NCBI GenBank assembly: GCA_020628375.1
Contig: JAHDFD010000025.1
Location: forward strand, 1 to 61,899
DNA from: Chitinophagales bacterium
GTDB taxonomy: Bacteria > Bacteroidota > Bacteroidia > Chitinophagales > UBA2359
DNA: 61,899 nt
Direction of reading: 5' to 3'
Made by a program: the position numbers and the translations under genes. The notes beneath the pieces were generated by a model. The model worked only from the letters and a program-made list of their open reading frames with translations, searched no databases and was not told the origin of the DNA. Position 1 is the first letter of the stretch; each line of letters starts with the position of its first letter. Positions 53,225 through 61,848 of the stretch are shown here, piece after piece.

Positions 53225-53232
53225 TAAGTTTG
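53225..53232 (+). promoter_or_regulatory. -7 box of the gmhA-like gene (leaderless arrangement)
   Basis: TAAGTTTG exactly fits TAnnTTTG and ends 6 nt before the ATG at 53239. The best -33 candidate (TTTG, 53197-53200) is 24 bp away, slightly long. Confidence 0.5.
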
Positions 53233-53238
53233 TGATAC

Positions 53239-53811
53239 ATGCAGAAAATAAAGGAACATCTCCGTAATTCTATATTGGTAAAAGAAGCTTTACTAAAAGA
53301 TGAAGCAATAATAGATGCCATTGAAAATGCCATTAATTTATTAGCAAATGCCTTTGGTAATGGTCATAAATTATTGCTTTGCGGAAATGGAGGTAGTGCC
53401 TGTGATGCCATGCACATTGCCGAAGAATTAACCGGAAATTACAATAGGAACAGAAAACCTTTGCCGGCAATTCCACTTACTGATGCAGGACATTTGACCT
53501 GCACCGCTAATGACTTCGGCTTTGAAATGGTTTTTGCAAGAGCAGTAGAAGCTTATGGACAAGCGAATGATATTCTACTGGCAATTTCTACATCGGGAAA
53601 CTCACAAAATGTGCTTAATGCTGCTGAAGTAGCCAAACAAAAAGGAATGAAGGTAATTGCTTTCACCGGAGAAAATGGTGGCTTATTAGCATCAAAAGCA
53701 GACATTATAATTCAAGCCCCTTCAACAAATACAGCACATATACAAGAAGCACACATTACGATAGGGCATCTTATTATTGAAGGTATTGAAGATTTGTTGT
53801 TTTTTACCTAA
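53239..53811 (+). CDS. gmhA: D-sedoheptulose 7-phosphate isomerase
   Basis: 190 residues of the SIS fold, the usual GmhA length. LLLCGNGGSACDAMHIAEELTG, LTCTANDFGFEMVFAR, LAISTSGNSQNVLNAA, VIAFTGENGG and the C-terminal HIQEAHITIGHLIIEGIE with the conserved His/Glu match GmhA. It converts sedoheptulose-7-phosphate to D-glycero-D-manno-heptose-7-phosphate for LPS core or glycan synthesis. No other heptose gene is adjacent. Confidence 0.9.
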   Translation: MQKIKEHLRNSILVKEALLKDEAIIDAIENAINLLANAFGNGHKLLLCGNGGSACDAMHIAEELTGNYNRNRKPLPAIPLTDAGHLTCTANDFGFEMVFARAVEAYGQANDILLAISTSGNSQNVLNAAEVAKQKGMKVIAFTGENGGLLASKADIIIQAPSTNTAHIQEAHITIGHLIIEGIEDLLFFT

Positions 53812-53823
53812 GTGTTCTATCCA

Positions 53824-53958
53824 GTTAATTCTGACGGGTAATTTAGCGATATTTTACGTTTAAATGCGTCAAAAATCCTCGCTAATGCCCTGCATTAACT
53901 GTGTTTTTTTCCTTTTTAAACAAAAAAATCTCATCAAAATAAATCCGACACTATTAAC
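53824..53958. mobile_element. MITE-like element, about 135 bp
   Basis: The ends GTTAATTCTGACGG (53824-53837) and CCGACACTATTAAC (53945-53958) are inverted repeats matching at 11 of 14 positions. The interior (cgtcaaaaatcctcgct, then gccctgcattaactgtg) resembles 85-158 and the inside of 12196-12395. No coding capacity. Confidence 0.5.
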
Positions 53959-53970
53959 TTGACAAAACAC

Positions 53971-54101
53971 TAAGTTGCGATAAATCGCAACAGTCAACAG
54001 TTAAATAGTCCACTGTCAACAAAAACTATTACTTTAATTTTGAAAGTATTTTTTGTGGTCAATAGTTTATCATCTGTTGACTAATTTCACATCGCAACTT
54101 A
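53971..54101. mobile_element. 131-bp inverted-repeat element, copy C
   Basis: TAAGTTGCGAT (53971-53981) and ATCGCAACTTA (54091-54101) are perfect 11-bp terminal inverted repeats. A second complementary pair, GTCAACAG and CTGTTGAC, lies inside. It matches copy B at 46031-46154 and a half copy at 11995-12050. The remaining intergenic stretch to 54234 holds a short ctcaattc-type direct repeat near 54137-54168 and the next gene promoter. Confidence 0.6.
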
Positions 54102-54220
54102 AATTAAGTAATCGTGATATCGACTTTATTCTGAATCCTCAATTCTCAAACCTCAATTCAGAAACCTCTAAAGACTTTCATTAGTAAACCATAATAAACT
54201 GTTTTACTACAAATAAGCTG

Positions 54221-54228
54221 TATTTTCG
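54221..54228 (+). promoter_or_regulatory. Candidate -7 box of the glycosyltransferase gene
   Basis: TATTTTCG differs from TAnnTTTG at one base and ends 6 nt before the ATG at 54235, the same geometry as at gmhA and thiL. Confidence 0.35.
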
Positions 54229-54234
54229 CGACTT

Positions 54235-54963
54235 ATGCCCAAAAAGCTAAATTTGGTTCTTCCTTGTTTTAACCCGCCTGAACATTGGCATCAGATGGTA
54301 ACGGAACAATTCACTAAAATTTGTGGGAAGCTTAGTGATTGTGAAATTCAACTGAGTATAGTAAACGATGGAAGTAGAACAGGTATTAGCGATAATGCTA
54401 TTTCAATGCTGAAAACAGCAATTCCAAATTTACAGTATTTAAGTTATGAAATAAACAGGGGAAAGGGTTATGCTTTACGCTACGGCTTTAAAAATATTTC
54501 GGAAGCAGATGCTTATATCTACACCGATTTAGACTTTCCCTACACCACTGAAAGCTTTATAAAAATAGCCACTTCACTCTTAGATAACAAAGCCGATATT
54601 ATTGCAGGAGTCAAGGATGAAAACTATTATCGGAATGTACCGTTTTTCAGAAAATGGATTTCTAAATTATTACGATTTTTAAGTCGTATGCTACTCGGAA
54701 TGCCTAATACCGACACCCAATGTGGATTGAAAGGTTTTAATAAGAAAGGAAAAAAGTTGTTTATGGCAACTAGCATTGATCGCTTTTTATTCGACCTTGA
54801 GTTTTTATTTATGGCATCAAGAAATAAAGATATAAACACTTATTTTCAAGAAATAACACTAAGAGAAGGAGTTCTCTTTTCTAAAGTAAATTATAGGATT
54901 TTATTCACTGAGCTTGCTAACTTTACCAACATTTTCATCAGGAAAATATTAAAACTTGGATAA
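54235..54963 (+). CDS. Family 2 glycosyltransferase (dolichol-phosphate mannosyltransferase-like)
   Basis: 242 residues. GT-A fold: LVLPCFNPPEHW, SIVNDGSRTG, NRGKGYALRYGF, YIYTDLDFPYTTES with the DxD motif, and MPNTDTQCGLKGFNKKGKKLF. These are signatures of DPM1/polyprenyl-phosphate sugar transferases acting at the cytoplasmic membrane face. No membrane helices of its own. Overlaps the next gene by 8 bp; that multi-span protein may use the polyprenyl-phosphate sugar, by inference. Confidence 0.88.
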   Translation: MPKKLNLVLPCFNPPEHWHQMVTEQFTKICGKLSDCEIQLSIVNDGSRTGISDNAISMLKTAIPNLQYLSYEINRGKGYALRYGFKNISEADAYIYTDLDFPYTTESFIKIATSLLDNKADIIAGVKDENYYRNVPFFRKWISKLLRFLSRMLLGMPNTDTQCGLKGFNKKGKKLFMATSIDRFLFDLEFLFMASRNKDINTYFQEITLREGVLFSKVNYRILFTELANFTNIFIRKILKLG

Positions 54964-56602
54964 ATTAAGAACAATACTTAAAAAGCAACCTTACTGGGTG
55001 TTTTTGCTATTTTGTATCTTGACTTTGCTTTTATATTATCCAACTGCCAGAGCCGGATTTGTTACCGACTTTCTTCAATGGCAAATAAACTACGAAAAAG
55101 GAAGTTTTGCTGATATAATCAACTGTTTTGGTTATAGTGGCTTACATCAATTCTTGCATTTAGTCTTTTACTCTTTATTCAGAATGCTGGGTAGAGATTC
55201 GATACTTTGGTATGTTCTTTTTTCAATATTTCACGCTGGCATAGCCTTCACCGCTTTCCGGGTTTTCCAGCAAATTTTCAGCGATTTTGATTATAAAGAA
55301 GCGGGTATAGTCGCTTTCACCGGTGCATTTTTGTTCTTGATAAATCCTTATCAGACGGAAGTTTTGGTCTGGCGAACCTGTATTCATTATATCATTATGG
55401 GCTTCAGTTTTCTGTGGATCATAAAACTCACCCACTTATGGCTTATACATCAAAAAACTAAACACCTAATTTACCTGAATTTAATTTTTATCCTTGCCTT
55501 ATTTTCGTTGGAGCTATCGCTGGCAATTCCATTTATTGTTGGCTTTTACACCTTGGTTTGGGTATTTCAGTTTCAGCGACTTGATCGCTTTATAGTATAT
55601 TCTGCGAAACTATTACTTCCTTTAGTTATTTCGGTTATTTCATGGTTTTCGCTCAATAAATTATTCCTCGGAAAAATGGTTGGTCATTATGGTGCTAAAA
55701 CCCACTTCGAATTTGATCTGATCGTTATTTTCGGCAATGCTTTCAAGTTTCTTACTAAGTATTTATTCTTTCAGCGATATTGGAAACATGACTACAAAAT
55801 GAATATCTGGAGTTATTTCGATAGCTCGATCGTATTGATTTTTTTAGTAGGCTTAGGTATTATCTCTGCTATTCTATGCTTTGTATATTTCAGAAAATTA
55901 AAAACAGAGCTTAGACTTGTCGGGCTATTATTAGTGCTTTTCTTTCTTGCACTTTTACCCATCATTAATATGTATTTCTATGCCTTGCTCTACATCGAAA
56001 ATGATCGTTATGGCTATGTAGCAAGTATTTTTTTCTGCTTAATGCTTGCAGTTATACTATTTAGTTTTCCAAAAATATTGAGATATACAGGTTTGAGCTT
56101 ATTTACTTTCGTTTCTATATATCTGACAATACAGACCAACCACTATTGGCACCAATCGTATTTGGTACATGAAAAAATCATACAGCAATTCGACTTTTAC
56201 GACCATGATAAGATCGTTTTACTGAATGTACCTGAAAATATTAAAGGTGCACCGATCTTTCTATCTATTAAAGATGAATACTATTCAACCATTCAGGAAA
56301 CGCTTCCAATGAAACGCTTAAAGCCACACAAAGGAGAAATTATCGAACTTGCTTATTTTAATCTTACCGATGTTAATGATGGCGTAAATGTAAAAGTTAA
56401 AGCCGACGATCATTTATTGGTCGATTGTAATCAGTGGGGTACTTGGTTTTGGCGCAAAGGCATTGGAGCAAGTAACTACGAAAATGATCTTTATAAAGTA
56501 AAATTCGATTTAAAACATTATAACCTTTACCTGAAACAACCTTTAAAAAATACGCTATTTCTTTATTGGAATGGAAATGACTGGAAGCGTGTGGAGCGAT
56601 GA
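54956..56602 (+). CDS. Polytopic membrane protein, possible GT-C type glycosyltransferase
   Basis: 548 residues, TTG start overlapping the stop of the glycosyltransferase gene. About 10-11 membrane segments in the first 410 residues (e.g. YWVFLLFCILTLLLYYP, ILWYVLFSIFHAGIAF, LIFILALFSLELSLAIPFIVGF, LIVIFGNAFKFLTKYLFF). A soluble C-terminal domain follows (about 420-548). The layout resembles GT-C enzymes that take sugar from a polyprenyl carrier, and the coupled DPM1-like gene fits. But I see no diagnostic motif, so activity is inference. Confidence 0.72.
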   Translation: MDKLRTILKKQPYWVFLLFCILTLLLYYPTARAGFVTDFLQWQINYEKGSFADIINCFGYSGLHQFLHLVFYSLFRMLGRDSILWYVLFSIFHAGIAFTAFRVFQQIFSDFDYKEAGIVAFTGAFLFLINPYQTEVLVWRTCIHYIIMGFSFLWIIKLTHLWLIHQKTKHLIYLNLIFILALFSLELSLAIPFIVGFYTLVWVFQFQRLDRFIVYSAKLLLPLVISVISWFSLNKLFLGKMVGHYGAKTHFEFDLIVIFGNAFKFLTKYLFFQRYWKHDYKMNIWSYFDSSIVLIFLVGLGIISAILCFVYFRKLKTELRLVGLLLVLFFLALLPIINMYFYALLYIENDRYGYVASIFFCLMLAVILFSFPKILRYTGLSLFTFVSIYLTIQTNHYWHQSYLVHEKIIQQFDFYDHDKIVLLNVPENIKGAPIFLSIKDEYYSTIQETLPMKRLKPHKGEIIELAYFNLTDVNDGVNVKVKADDHLLVDCNQWGTWFWRKGIGASNYENDLYKVKFDLKHYNLYLKQPLKNTLFLYWNGNDWKRVER

Positions 56603-56608
56603 TATTTT

Positions 56609-57493
56609 TTACTGCAACTTCTCCTCTAAAACTTGAACCAAGTCTGCTTTTGATATTCCGTCTTTATATTCAACATAAACATCTATCCATTTGTTATCAA
56701 TTTTTTTTGTTGCTTCACTTCCCAAATAATCGAGCAATTCGTGTAAACTATAATCGTTTGCTTCTAATTGGTAAATCAGTGCTTCTCCCTTATCTATATT
56801 TAAGTATGATTCATCGGAATTCATATAAACCAACTCTTTCATTTGTATTGTTCCACCTTCATTAGAAATATCTATAATTGAAGCATTATGCAATAGAGCA
56901 ATCATAAAGGTAAAAGTGGTGAGGTTAAATAAACTATGCTGAATAATTGCCCAGACAAAGCCAAGTTTAATTCTTGTGTAACTTATAAATATACCACCAA
57001 TTAACTGACTGCCAACTATAAGTGGAGACAGAAGATAAAATAGGATACCTATATTGCTGAAATTACTAAGATGAAGAAAGCCAAAAAGCAAAATCATTAA
57101 ATACAGAAAATATTTGAATATAAAAGTCCATTTTTTACGAATCCAGCCTTTTGAAAGAAAATTGAAGCATCGAAAAAGGTAATTCCTTTTGTATTTTAAA
57201 GGAAACCTGAAAATAAGCTCTTCAAAAAAGGGCATAACAACAACACCTATCAGCAACAATTCATTGATATTCAATTCCATTAAAGGGCTTTCAAGCCTTA
57301 AAACATATTCATGGATAAAATAGACTATAACAAAAATGGCAATAGCAATAAAATAGTCGAGTAATAAAGTTTGGAACAACAAACATACTTTCTTACTAAA
57401 GGAAATATTTAACTCAATATCATCAGGTTGTTTAATCCATTTGATGATATTCAATAATAGTGATTTCATACTAAAATTGTTGTAAAAAGGCAT
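56609..57493 (-). CDS. CPBP family intramembrane metalloprotease
   Basis: 294 residues with about six membrane segments. PFFEELIFRFPL holds the EExxxR motif (Glu91, Glu92, Arg96). A later FxxxH-type segment, IQHSLFN, gives the second metal-binding motif. A C-terminal soluble tail of about 80 residues follows. CPBP/Abi enzymes cleave membrane substrates or process small peptides. Convergent with the membrane protein gene (6 bp apart), 2 bp downstream of the alpha/beta hydrolase, so co-transcribed with it. The start could also be Met9 (57469). Confidence 0.82.
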   Translation of the reverse strand: MPFYNNFSMKSLLLNIIKWIKQPDDIELNISFSKKVCLLFQTLLLDYFIAIAIFVIVYFIHEYVLRLESPLMELNINELLLIGVVVMPFFEELIFRFPLKYKRNYLFRCFNFLSKGWIRKKWTFIFKYFLYLMILLFGFLHLSNFSNIGILFYLLSPLIVGSQLIGGIFISYTRIKLGFVWAIIQHSLFNLTTFTFMIALLHNASIIDISNEGGTIQMKELVYMNSDESYLNIDKGEALIYQLEANDYSLHELLDYLGSEATKKIDNKWIDVYVEYKDGISKADLVQVLEEKLQ

Positions 57494-57495
57494 TG

Positions 57496-58128
57496 TTACT
57501 CAAGCCCCATCCATGCCTTAGCAGGTTCGAACCATTCTTTGATCGGACGATAAAGAAAGCCATGCCCTAAACCGGTATTTATTTCTATATGTTTAAATTC
57601 CTTAGCATTCGTTGAAGCTTCTATCCAATATTCATAATGCTTTCCTGCAACTCGATCAGAACTTTCATAAACACCCAATATTCTACCATGTAAATTCAAG
57701 TCATAGCTCTGTTCGAGCCGATCACTATTGGCTGCCAATACAATATAATTAACAGGATGCTGATTCATATCTGAAATGTGCATCGTCATAATACCACCTT
57801 TAGAAGCTCCGATAACACTTATATCTTCTGGTCTTACTCCATCGTTTACTAAGCTATCAATTTGATCAGAAGTTTGCTTACAAAATTCAAAGAAATCGGT
57901 TTTTGTAGTTCGCACCACATTATGAACTGTTGCACCCGTACTTTTCAATGAATCGATAATTTCAGTATATCTGTATGCTCCATATCTTGAACTTACTGCT
58001 TCAATTCCCTGAGATTCTATAATCGCACCATGCAGATAAAATATATGTTTCTCATTCTTATTCATCAGCTGAAAAGATAAAAATAATAGTAATAATAAAG
58101 AGGCGGTAACAATTTTTAAAAGCTTCAT
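57496..58128 (-). CDS. Exported alpha/beta hydrolase
   Basis: 210 residues with an N-terminal signal or anchor (about 3-22). HIFYLHGAIIESQG is the oxyanion region, GASKGG carries nucleophile Ser109, and an Asp (ESSDRVAGKH) and a His (GLGHGFLY) complete the triad. Substrate unknown. A near-consensus box (TTTCTTTG) ends 4 nt before the ATG. Forms a two-gene unit with the CPBP protease. Confidence 0.8.
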   Translation of the reverse strand: MKLLKIVTASLLLLLFLSFQLMNKNEKHIFYLHGAIIESQGIEAVSSRYGAYRYTEIIDSLKSTGATVHNVVRTTKTDFFEFCKQTSDQIDSLVNDGVRPEDISVIGASKGGIMTMHISDMNQHPVNYIVLAANSDRLEQSYDLNLHGRILGVYESSDRVAGKHYEYWIEASTNAKEFKHIEINTGLGHGFLYRPIKEWFEPAKAWMGLE

Positions 58129-58149
58129 ATATCAAAGAAATTTTATGAA

Positions 58150-58173
58150 ATGGCTTCAACTACGCTCAGCCAT
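58150..58173. repeat. REP-like palindrome
   Basis: ATGGCT (58150-58155) pairs with AGCCAT (58168-58173) around tcaactacgctc. The gctgagcgtagttgaagcc phrase is reminiscent of a short palindrome common in Bacteroidota genomes. It sits between batD and the hydrolase gene. A second weak hairpin (58174-58196) overlaps the batD stop codon. Confidence 0.4.
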
Positions 58174-58191
58174 CTTAGGAATTTACAATTT

Positions 58192-59994
58192 CTAAGCACC
58201 CTGCCCACTTACGCCCTCTTCTATATCGGCAATGATCCTAAGTGTATTATTATAGGTATTCTCTAATTGATCGGCTCCGGGAACTGGTGCATAGATTGCC
58301 ATTTCACAATACTCGATCGTACTTATCAATTCCTCTACCAAATTGGCTTTTATACCTTCTTTCAATAATAACTGTCGGGCGTTATCTTTCGACAGTTCCG
58401 AAGTTTGTAAATTCAGCTTATCAGAAATATATCCCCATATTGCCTGAATGGTTTCTGAATAAAAAGGCTTTTTCTCATTTTTATTCAAATGAACTTTTGC
58501 CGTTTCCAGTCTTTTTCTTGCAGCGACAAGGGCTTCTCTGCGTTTTTTGCCAACTACATCTTTTGCTTCTTCTTCAGCTCTTCTTCTGTTCTTTATAATA
58601 GAAGGAAATAAAAAGAAAGGAATCGCATATAACAAGCCTAATACAGGCATCCAGATCATAGCTCTGCTAGCGCTTCCTTTTAAGCTAGTTGAAAGACTTA
58701 TATCGGCTATATCTTTTTCCGCTTCTTTTGGCTTTTCCTTTAGAGCAGGATTGGTTGAAGGCTTAACGGTAATTGTAGTTTCGCGTCCTCTTATCGACTT
58801 ATACTTTTGCTCTTCAGGATCGAAATAAGAAAAAGGTACGGCAGGTAATTTAAACGTTCCTTCTTCTGTTGGCACTACCACATATTCATAATTTTTACTA
58901 CCGGTAATTTTAGTAGAACGTTCATAAATATTCTCATTCATTTCTGGTTCATAAACATCAAAGGCTTCAGGAAATTCCAGTTTTGAAGGCTCTATAAGCA
59001 TTAAGTTTCCGGTTCCATTCACATTAACGTTTATAGTAATCGCTTCATTGACTTCACAAGTTCTTTTATCGGTTTTAACACTACAGCCAAACTTACCGAC
59101 TGCTCCAGTGAAATCATCAGGTTTCCCTTCATCCGGCAAAGGAAATACCTTGATCTTTGTTGCTTTGTTCTTAACCATTAATTTTCGGCTTCTGTAATTC
59201 TGAAAGAAACCACGTTGTTGTCCGGTCGCCTCCCGATAGGTAATGGTAGCATTGATCTCAAAAAGTGGTATTTCACCCGATTTCTGTGCAAAAAGTGCAT
59301 AGGTCTTTAATGGGTAAACCAGATAAGTTTCACCATTTACAATTTTACGCGTGTTATTAATTCGCTGTGGTGTCAGATCCTGTACCCAAAAACCTGTGAA
59401 GGTTGGGTTTTCTTCCATTTGATAATTGGTAACATCGTATTTAGTGTACAGATTGTATTTGACGGTTATCTGTTCGCCCATAAAAAAGCTGTTCGTATCG
59501 GTTTCAGCTACCAGAAACATATAATCTTTCGCACCTTTAGGAAGGTCAAAACTACTATTGGCTTTTGCGGTAGCCTGATTTCCTGAATTCGCCTGCGCCT
59601 GAGGGTTTTGCTTTCCCTGAGTAACCCGAATGGTTACAGGTTTTGTTTTATAGGTCTTTCCTTTATGTGTGAGTGTTGCAGGTTTTATTTTAAAATCCCC
59701 AGCCTTTCTTGGTTGAAGAACGTAACTAACAGATTGATACTGACTCATCTTACCATTCACTATTTGCATCGACTGGTAATTATTCGGACCACCAACAATG
59801 GCAAAATCTTCAAACGGCGGAAGCTTCATATTCGGATTCTGAATATCATCAACCCTGTATTCGATCTTAAAACTCTGATCGGTAGAAACTTTCAGACTAC
59901 TTGGAGTAACCGTAAATTTCTGAGCAAAAATATTTAAACAATATATCTGTATCAGAAAAATAAAGAATAGCCGAAATCCTAGTTTATTTAACAT
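58192..59994 (-). CDS. batD: BatD family protein
   Basis: 600 residues. Signal peptide at 1-24. N-terminal Ig-like domains (KFTVTPSSLKVSTDQSFKIEYRVDD, PPFEDFAIVGGP, VLQPRKAGDFKIKPATLTHKGKTYKT), which is the BatD opening, then further domains to about 430, a membrane segment (about 452-470, WMPVLGLLYAIPFFLFP) and a cytoplasmic helical tail. BatD belongs to the aerotolerance (Bat) membrane complex with MoxR and BatA/B. None of those partners is in the window, so it is separate from the usual operon here. The alternative name oxygen-tolerance protein is family-based. Confidence 0.88.
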   Translation of the reverse strand: MLNKLGFRLFFIFLIQIYCLNIFAQKFTVTPSSLKVSTDQSFKIEYRVDDIQNPNMKLPPFEDFAIVGGPNNYQSMQIVNGKMSQYQSVSYVLQPRKAGDFKIKPATLTHKGKTYKTKPVTIRVTQGKQNPQAQANSGNQATAKANSSFDLPKGAKDYMFLVAETDTNSFFMGEQITVKYNLYTKYDVTNYQMEENPTFTGFWVQDLTPQRINNTRKIVNGETYLVYPLKTYALFAQKSGEIPLFEINATITYREATGQQRGFFQNYRSRKLMVKNKATKIKVFPLPDEGKPDDFTGAVGKFGCSVKTDKRTCEVNEAITINVNVNGTGNLMLIEPSKLEFPEAFDVYEPEMNENIYERSTKITGSKNYEYVVVPTEEGTFKLPAVPFSYFDPEEQKYKSIRGRETTITVKPSTNPALKEKPKEAEKDIADISLSTSLKGSASRAMIWMPVLGLLYAIPFFLFPSIIKNRRRAEEEAKDVVGKKRREALVAARKRLETAKVHLNKNEKKPFYSETIQAIWGYISDKLNLQTSELSKDNARQLLLKEGIKANLVEELISTIEYCEMAIYAPVPGADQLENTYNNTLRIIADIEEGVSGQGA

Positions 59995-60332
59995 GTTCTG
60001 TACTTATCTTTCAAATAGTATAAAACACAAAATTACTAGAAAATCATTTTAGCAATGTATTCTATAGAATCATTAGAATTTTATTAACGAATGGGGTAGA
60101 ATTCGTCTTGAATATTCTATATGAAAAAATATTTAATCGAGATAGCCAAAAGTGTAATACAAATTAAAATATATTTGTTCAAGAGACATCTTCGTGAATA
60201 TTACATTTTATACATTCACATATAAAAAACCTAGATTGACCAGAATTCCAAGGTAAATAAAAAATGTCTTAACCATCTTCATCTTGAATCTTATTATAGA
60301 GTGCGAGATGTTTTAAAGTAAACTTATATAAA
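59995..60332. other. AT-rich region before the restriction-modification genes
   Basis: 338 bp without a gene. It holds a perfect 12-bp palindrome ATTCTATAGAAT (60059-60070) and the expected promoters of batD (leftward) and the methyltransferase (rightward). No TAnnTTTG box is close to the methyltransferase ATG and there is no controller (C) protein gene. Confidence 0.45.
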
Positions 60333-61373
60333 ATGAATATAGTCTCTTTTTTTGCTGGAGCAGGAGGGTTAGATCTTGGGTTTCAAAAAGCAGGTTTCAA
60401 TGTAGTTTGGGCAAATGAATATGATAAAGATATATGGGAAACATATCAATTAAATCATCCAAACACAATATTAGATAAAAGAAGTATTATAAAAATTGAT
60501 CCACACGATGTACCTGATTGTGAAGGGATAATTGGCGGACCTCCTTGTCAAAGTTGGAGTGAAGCAGGTGCTTTAAGAGGAATTAAAGATAAAAGAGGGC
60601 AATTATTTTATGATTTCATACGTATCCTAGAAGCAAAAAAACCTAAATTCTTTTTGGCTGAAAATGTTAGTGGCATGTTACTTCCAAGACACACAGTAGC
60701 TTTAGAAGGCATTAAAGATATGTTTAAAAATGCCGGTTATGAATTATCGTTTAAATTACTGAATGCTTCAAACTATCATGTTCCTCAAGATAGAAAAAGA
60801 GTGTTTTTTATTGGAATAAGAAAAGATTTAAATTTTAGCTTTCAATTTCCTACTATAACTTATCCAAAAATAAATTTAAGAAGTGCAATTAATGATTTGA
60901 AAGATAGTGCAATTCCTGCGTTAGCACAAAATAGAACGAATGGAGATAATTGTAAGTTTCCAAATCACGAATATATGATTGGAGATTTTTCTTCTATGTT
61001 TATGTCTAGAAATAGGGTTCGTAGTTGGGATGAACAATCGTTTACGATTCAAGCAGGTGGTAGGCATGCCCCACTTCATCCTCAAGCCCCTAAAATGAAA
61101 TTTATAGAGCAAAACAAAAGAGTGTTTGTACCAGGGCAAGAACATCTTTATAGGAGATTGACCGTTAGAGAATGTGCTAGAATCCAAACCTTTCCAGATA
61201 GCTTCATTTTTAAATACAAATCTGTTGCTGCAGGGTATAAAATGATTGGTAATGCAGTACCCGTTAATCTTGCTAAGTTTTTAGCAGTACATATCAAAGA
61301 TCAATTACATAAAAGCAATGAAACCCAAACTGATAATTCCTTAAAAGTTCAAACTTTATTTAACTATGGGTAA
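60333..61373 (+). CDS. DNA (cytosine-5-)-methyltransferase, type II
   Basis: 346 residues. All core motifs are in order: [12 protein letters not shown] (binds AdoMet), [11 protein letters not shown] with catalytic Cys72, [51 protein letters not shown]. The target-recognition part is between VIII and IX (about 190-275). It overlaps the endonuclease gene by 8 bp. Since the endonuclease resembles NgoPII, the site may be GGCC, by inference. No vsr or C gene is present in view. Confidence 0.93.
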   Translation: MNIVSFFAGAGGLDLGFQKAGFNVVWANEYDKDIWETYQLNHPNTILDKRSIIKIDPHDVPDCEGIIGGPPCQSWSEAGALRGIKDKRGQLFYDFIRILEAKKPKFFLAENVSGMLLPRHTVALEGIKDMFKNAGYELSFKLLNASNYHVPQDRKRVFFIGIRKDLNFSFQFPTITYPKINLRSAINDLKDSAIPALAQNRTNGDNCKFPNHEYMIGDFSSMFMSRNRVRSWDEQSFTIQAGGRHAPLHPQAPKMKFIEQNKRVFVPGQEHLYRRLTVRECARIQTFPDSFIFKYKSVAAGYKMIGNAVPVNLAKFLAVHIKDQLHKSNETQTDNSLKVQTLFNYG

Positions 61374-61848
61374 TGTACTAGAAGCTATATACAACATTTC
61401 CCAACTTAAAAAGCGTAGTATTAAATCTATAACATTTGGCTCAAATAGAGCCAACAATATGGGAGAGGGATTAGAAGAATTTGTAAAAGATGCTTTTTCT
61501 GGTATGTTCAATACTGTTGATAAGAACGAAAGAAACTTGGCTTACAATAACACTTTTTCTTTTCAAGGAAGTAAAAGAAATCCACCCGATTTAATGCTAA
61601 GGAATGGAGCTGCAATAGAGGTTAAAAAAACAGAATCATTGACTTCAGAACTTCAACTTAATAGTTCACATCCAAAGTCAAAGCTTACATCAACAAGTAA
61701 ATTCATAACAAAAAAGTGTAAAGAATGTGAAGTTTGGACAGAAAAAGATTTTATATATGTTATTGGTCATACTCCCAAAGGAACTAAAGAACTCTCATCA
61801 CTTTGGTTCATTTATGGAGATATTTATGCAGCATCTGAAGAAACTTAG
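61366..61848 (+). CDS. NgoPII-like type II restriction endonuclease, apparently C-terminally short
   Basis: 160 residues. [19 protein letters not shown] and [17 protein letters not shown] match the NgoPII family; Asp75, Glu85 and Lys87 form a PD-(D/E)xK nuclease site. [20 protein letters not shown] and [11 protein letters not shown] are the following conserved block. As I recall the family, members run to about 270 residues, so a stop at 61846-61848 would remove about 40 percent. The frame is open again after the TAG to the window end (51 bp). It may be inactivated, split or simply a short relative; the missing sequence is outside the window. Confidence 0.8.
   Translation: MGNVLEAIYNISQLKKRSIKSITFGSNRANNMGEGLEEFVKDAFSGMFNTVDKNERNLAYNNTFSFQGSKRNPPDLMLRNGAAIEVKKTESLTSELQLNSSHPKSKLTSTSKFITKKCKECEVWTEKDFIYVIGHTPKGTKELSSLWFIYGDIYAASEET

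Noticed and set aside
53812..54234. CRISPR array
   Set aside because: The repeats are two unrelated inverted-repeat elements, with no regularly spaced identical direct repeats.
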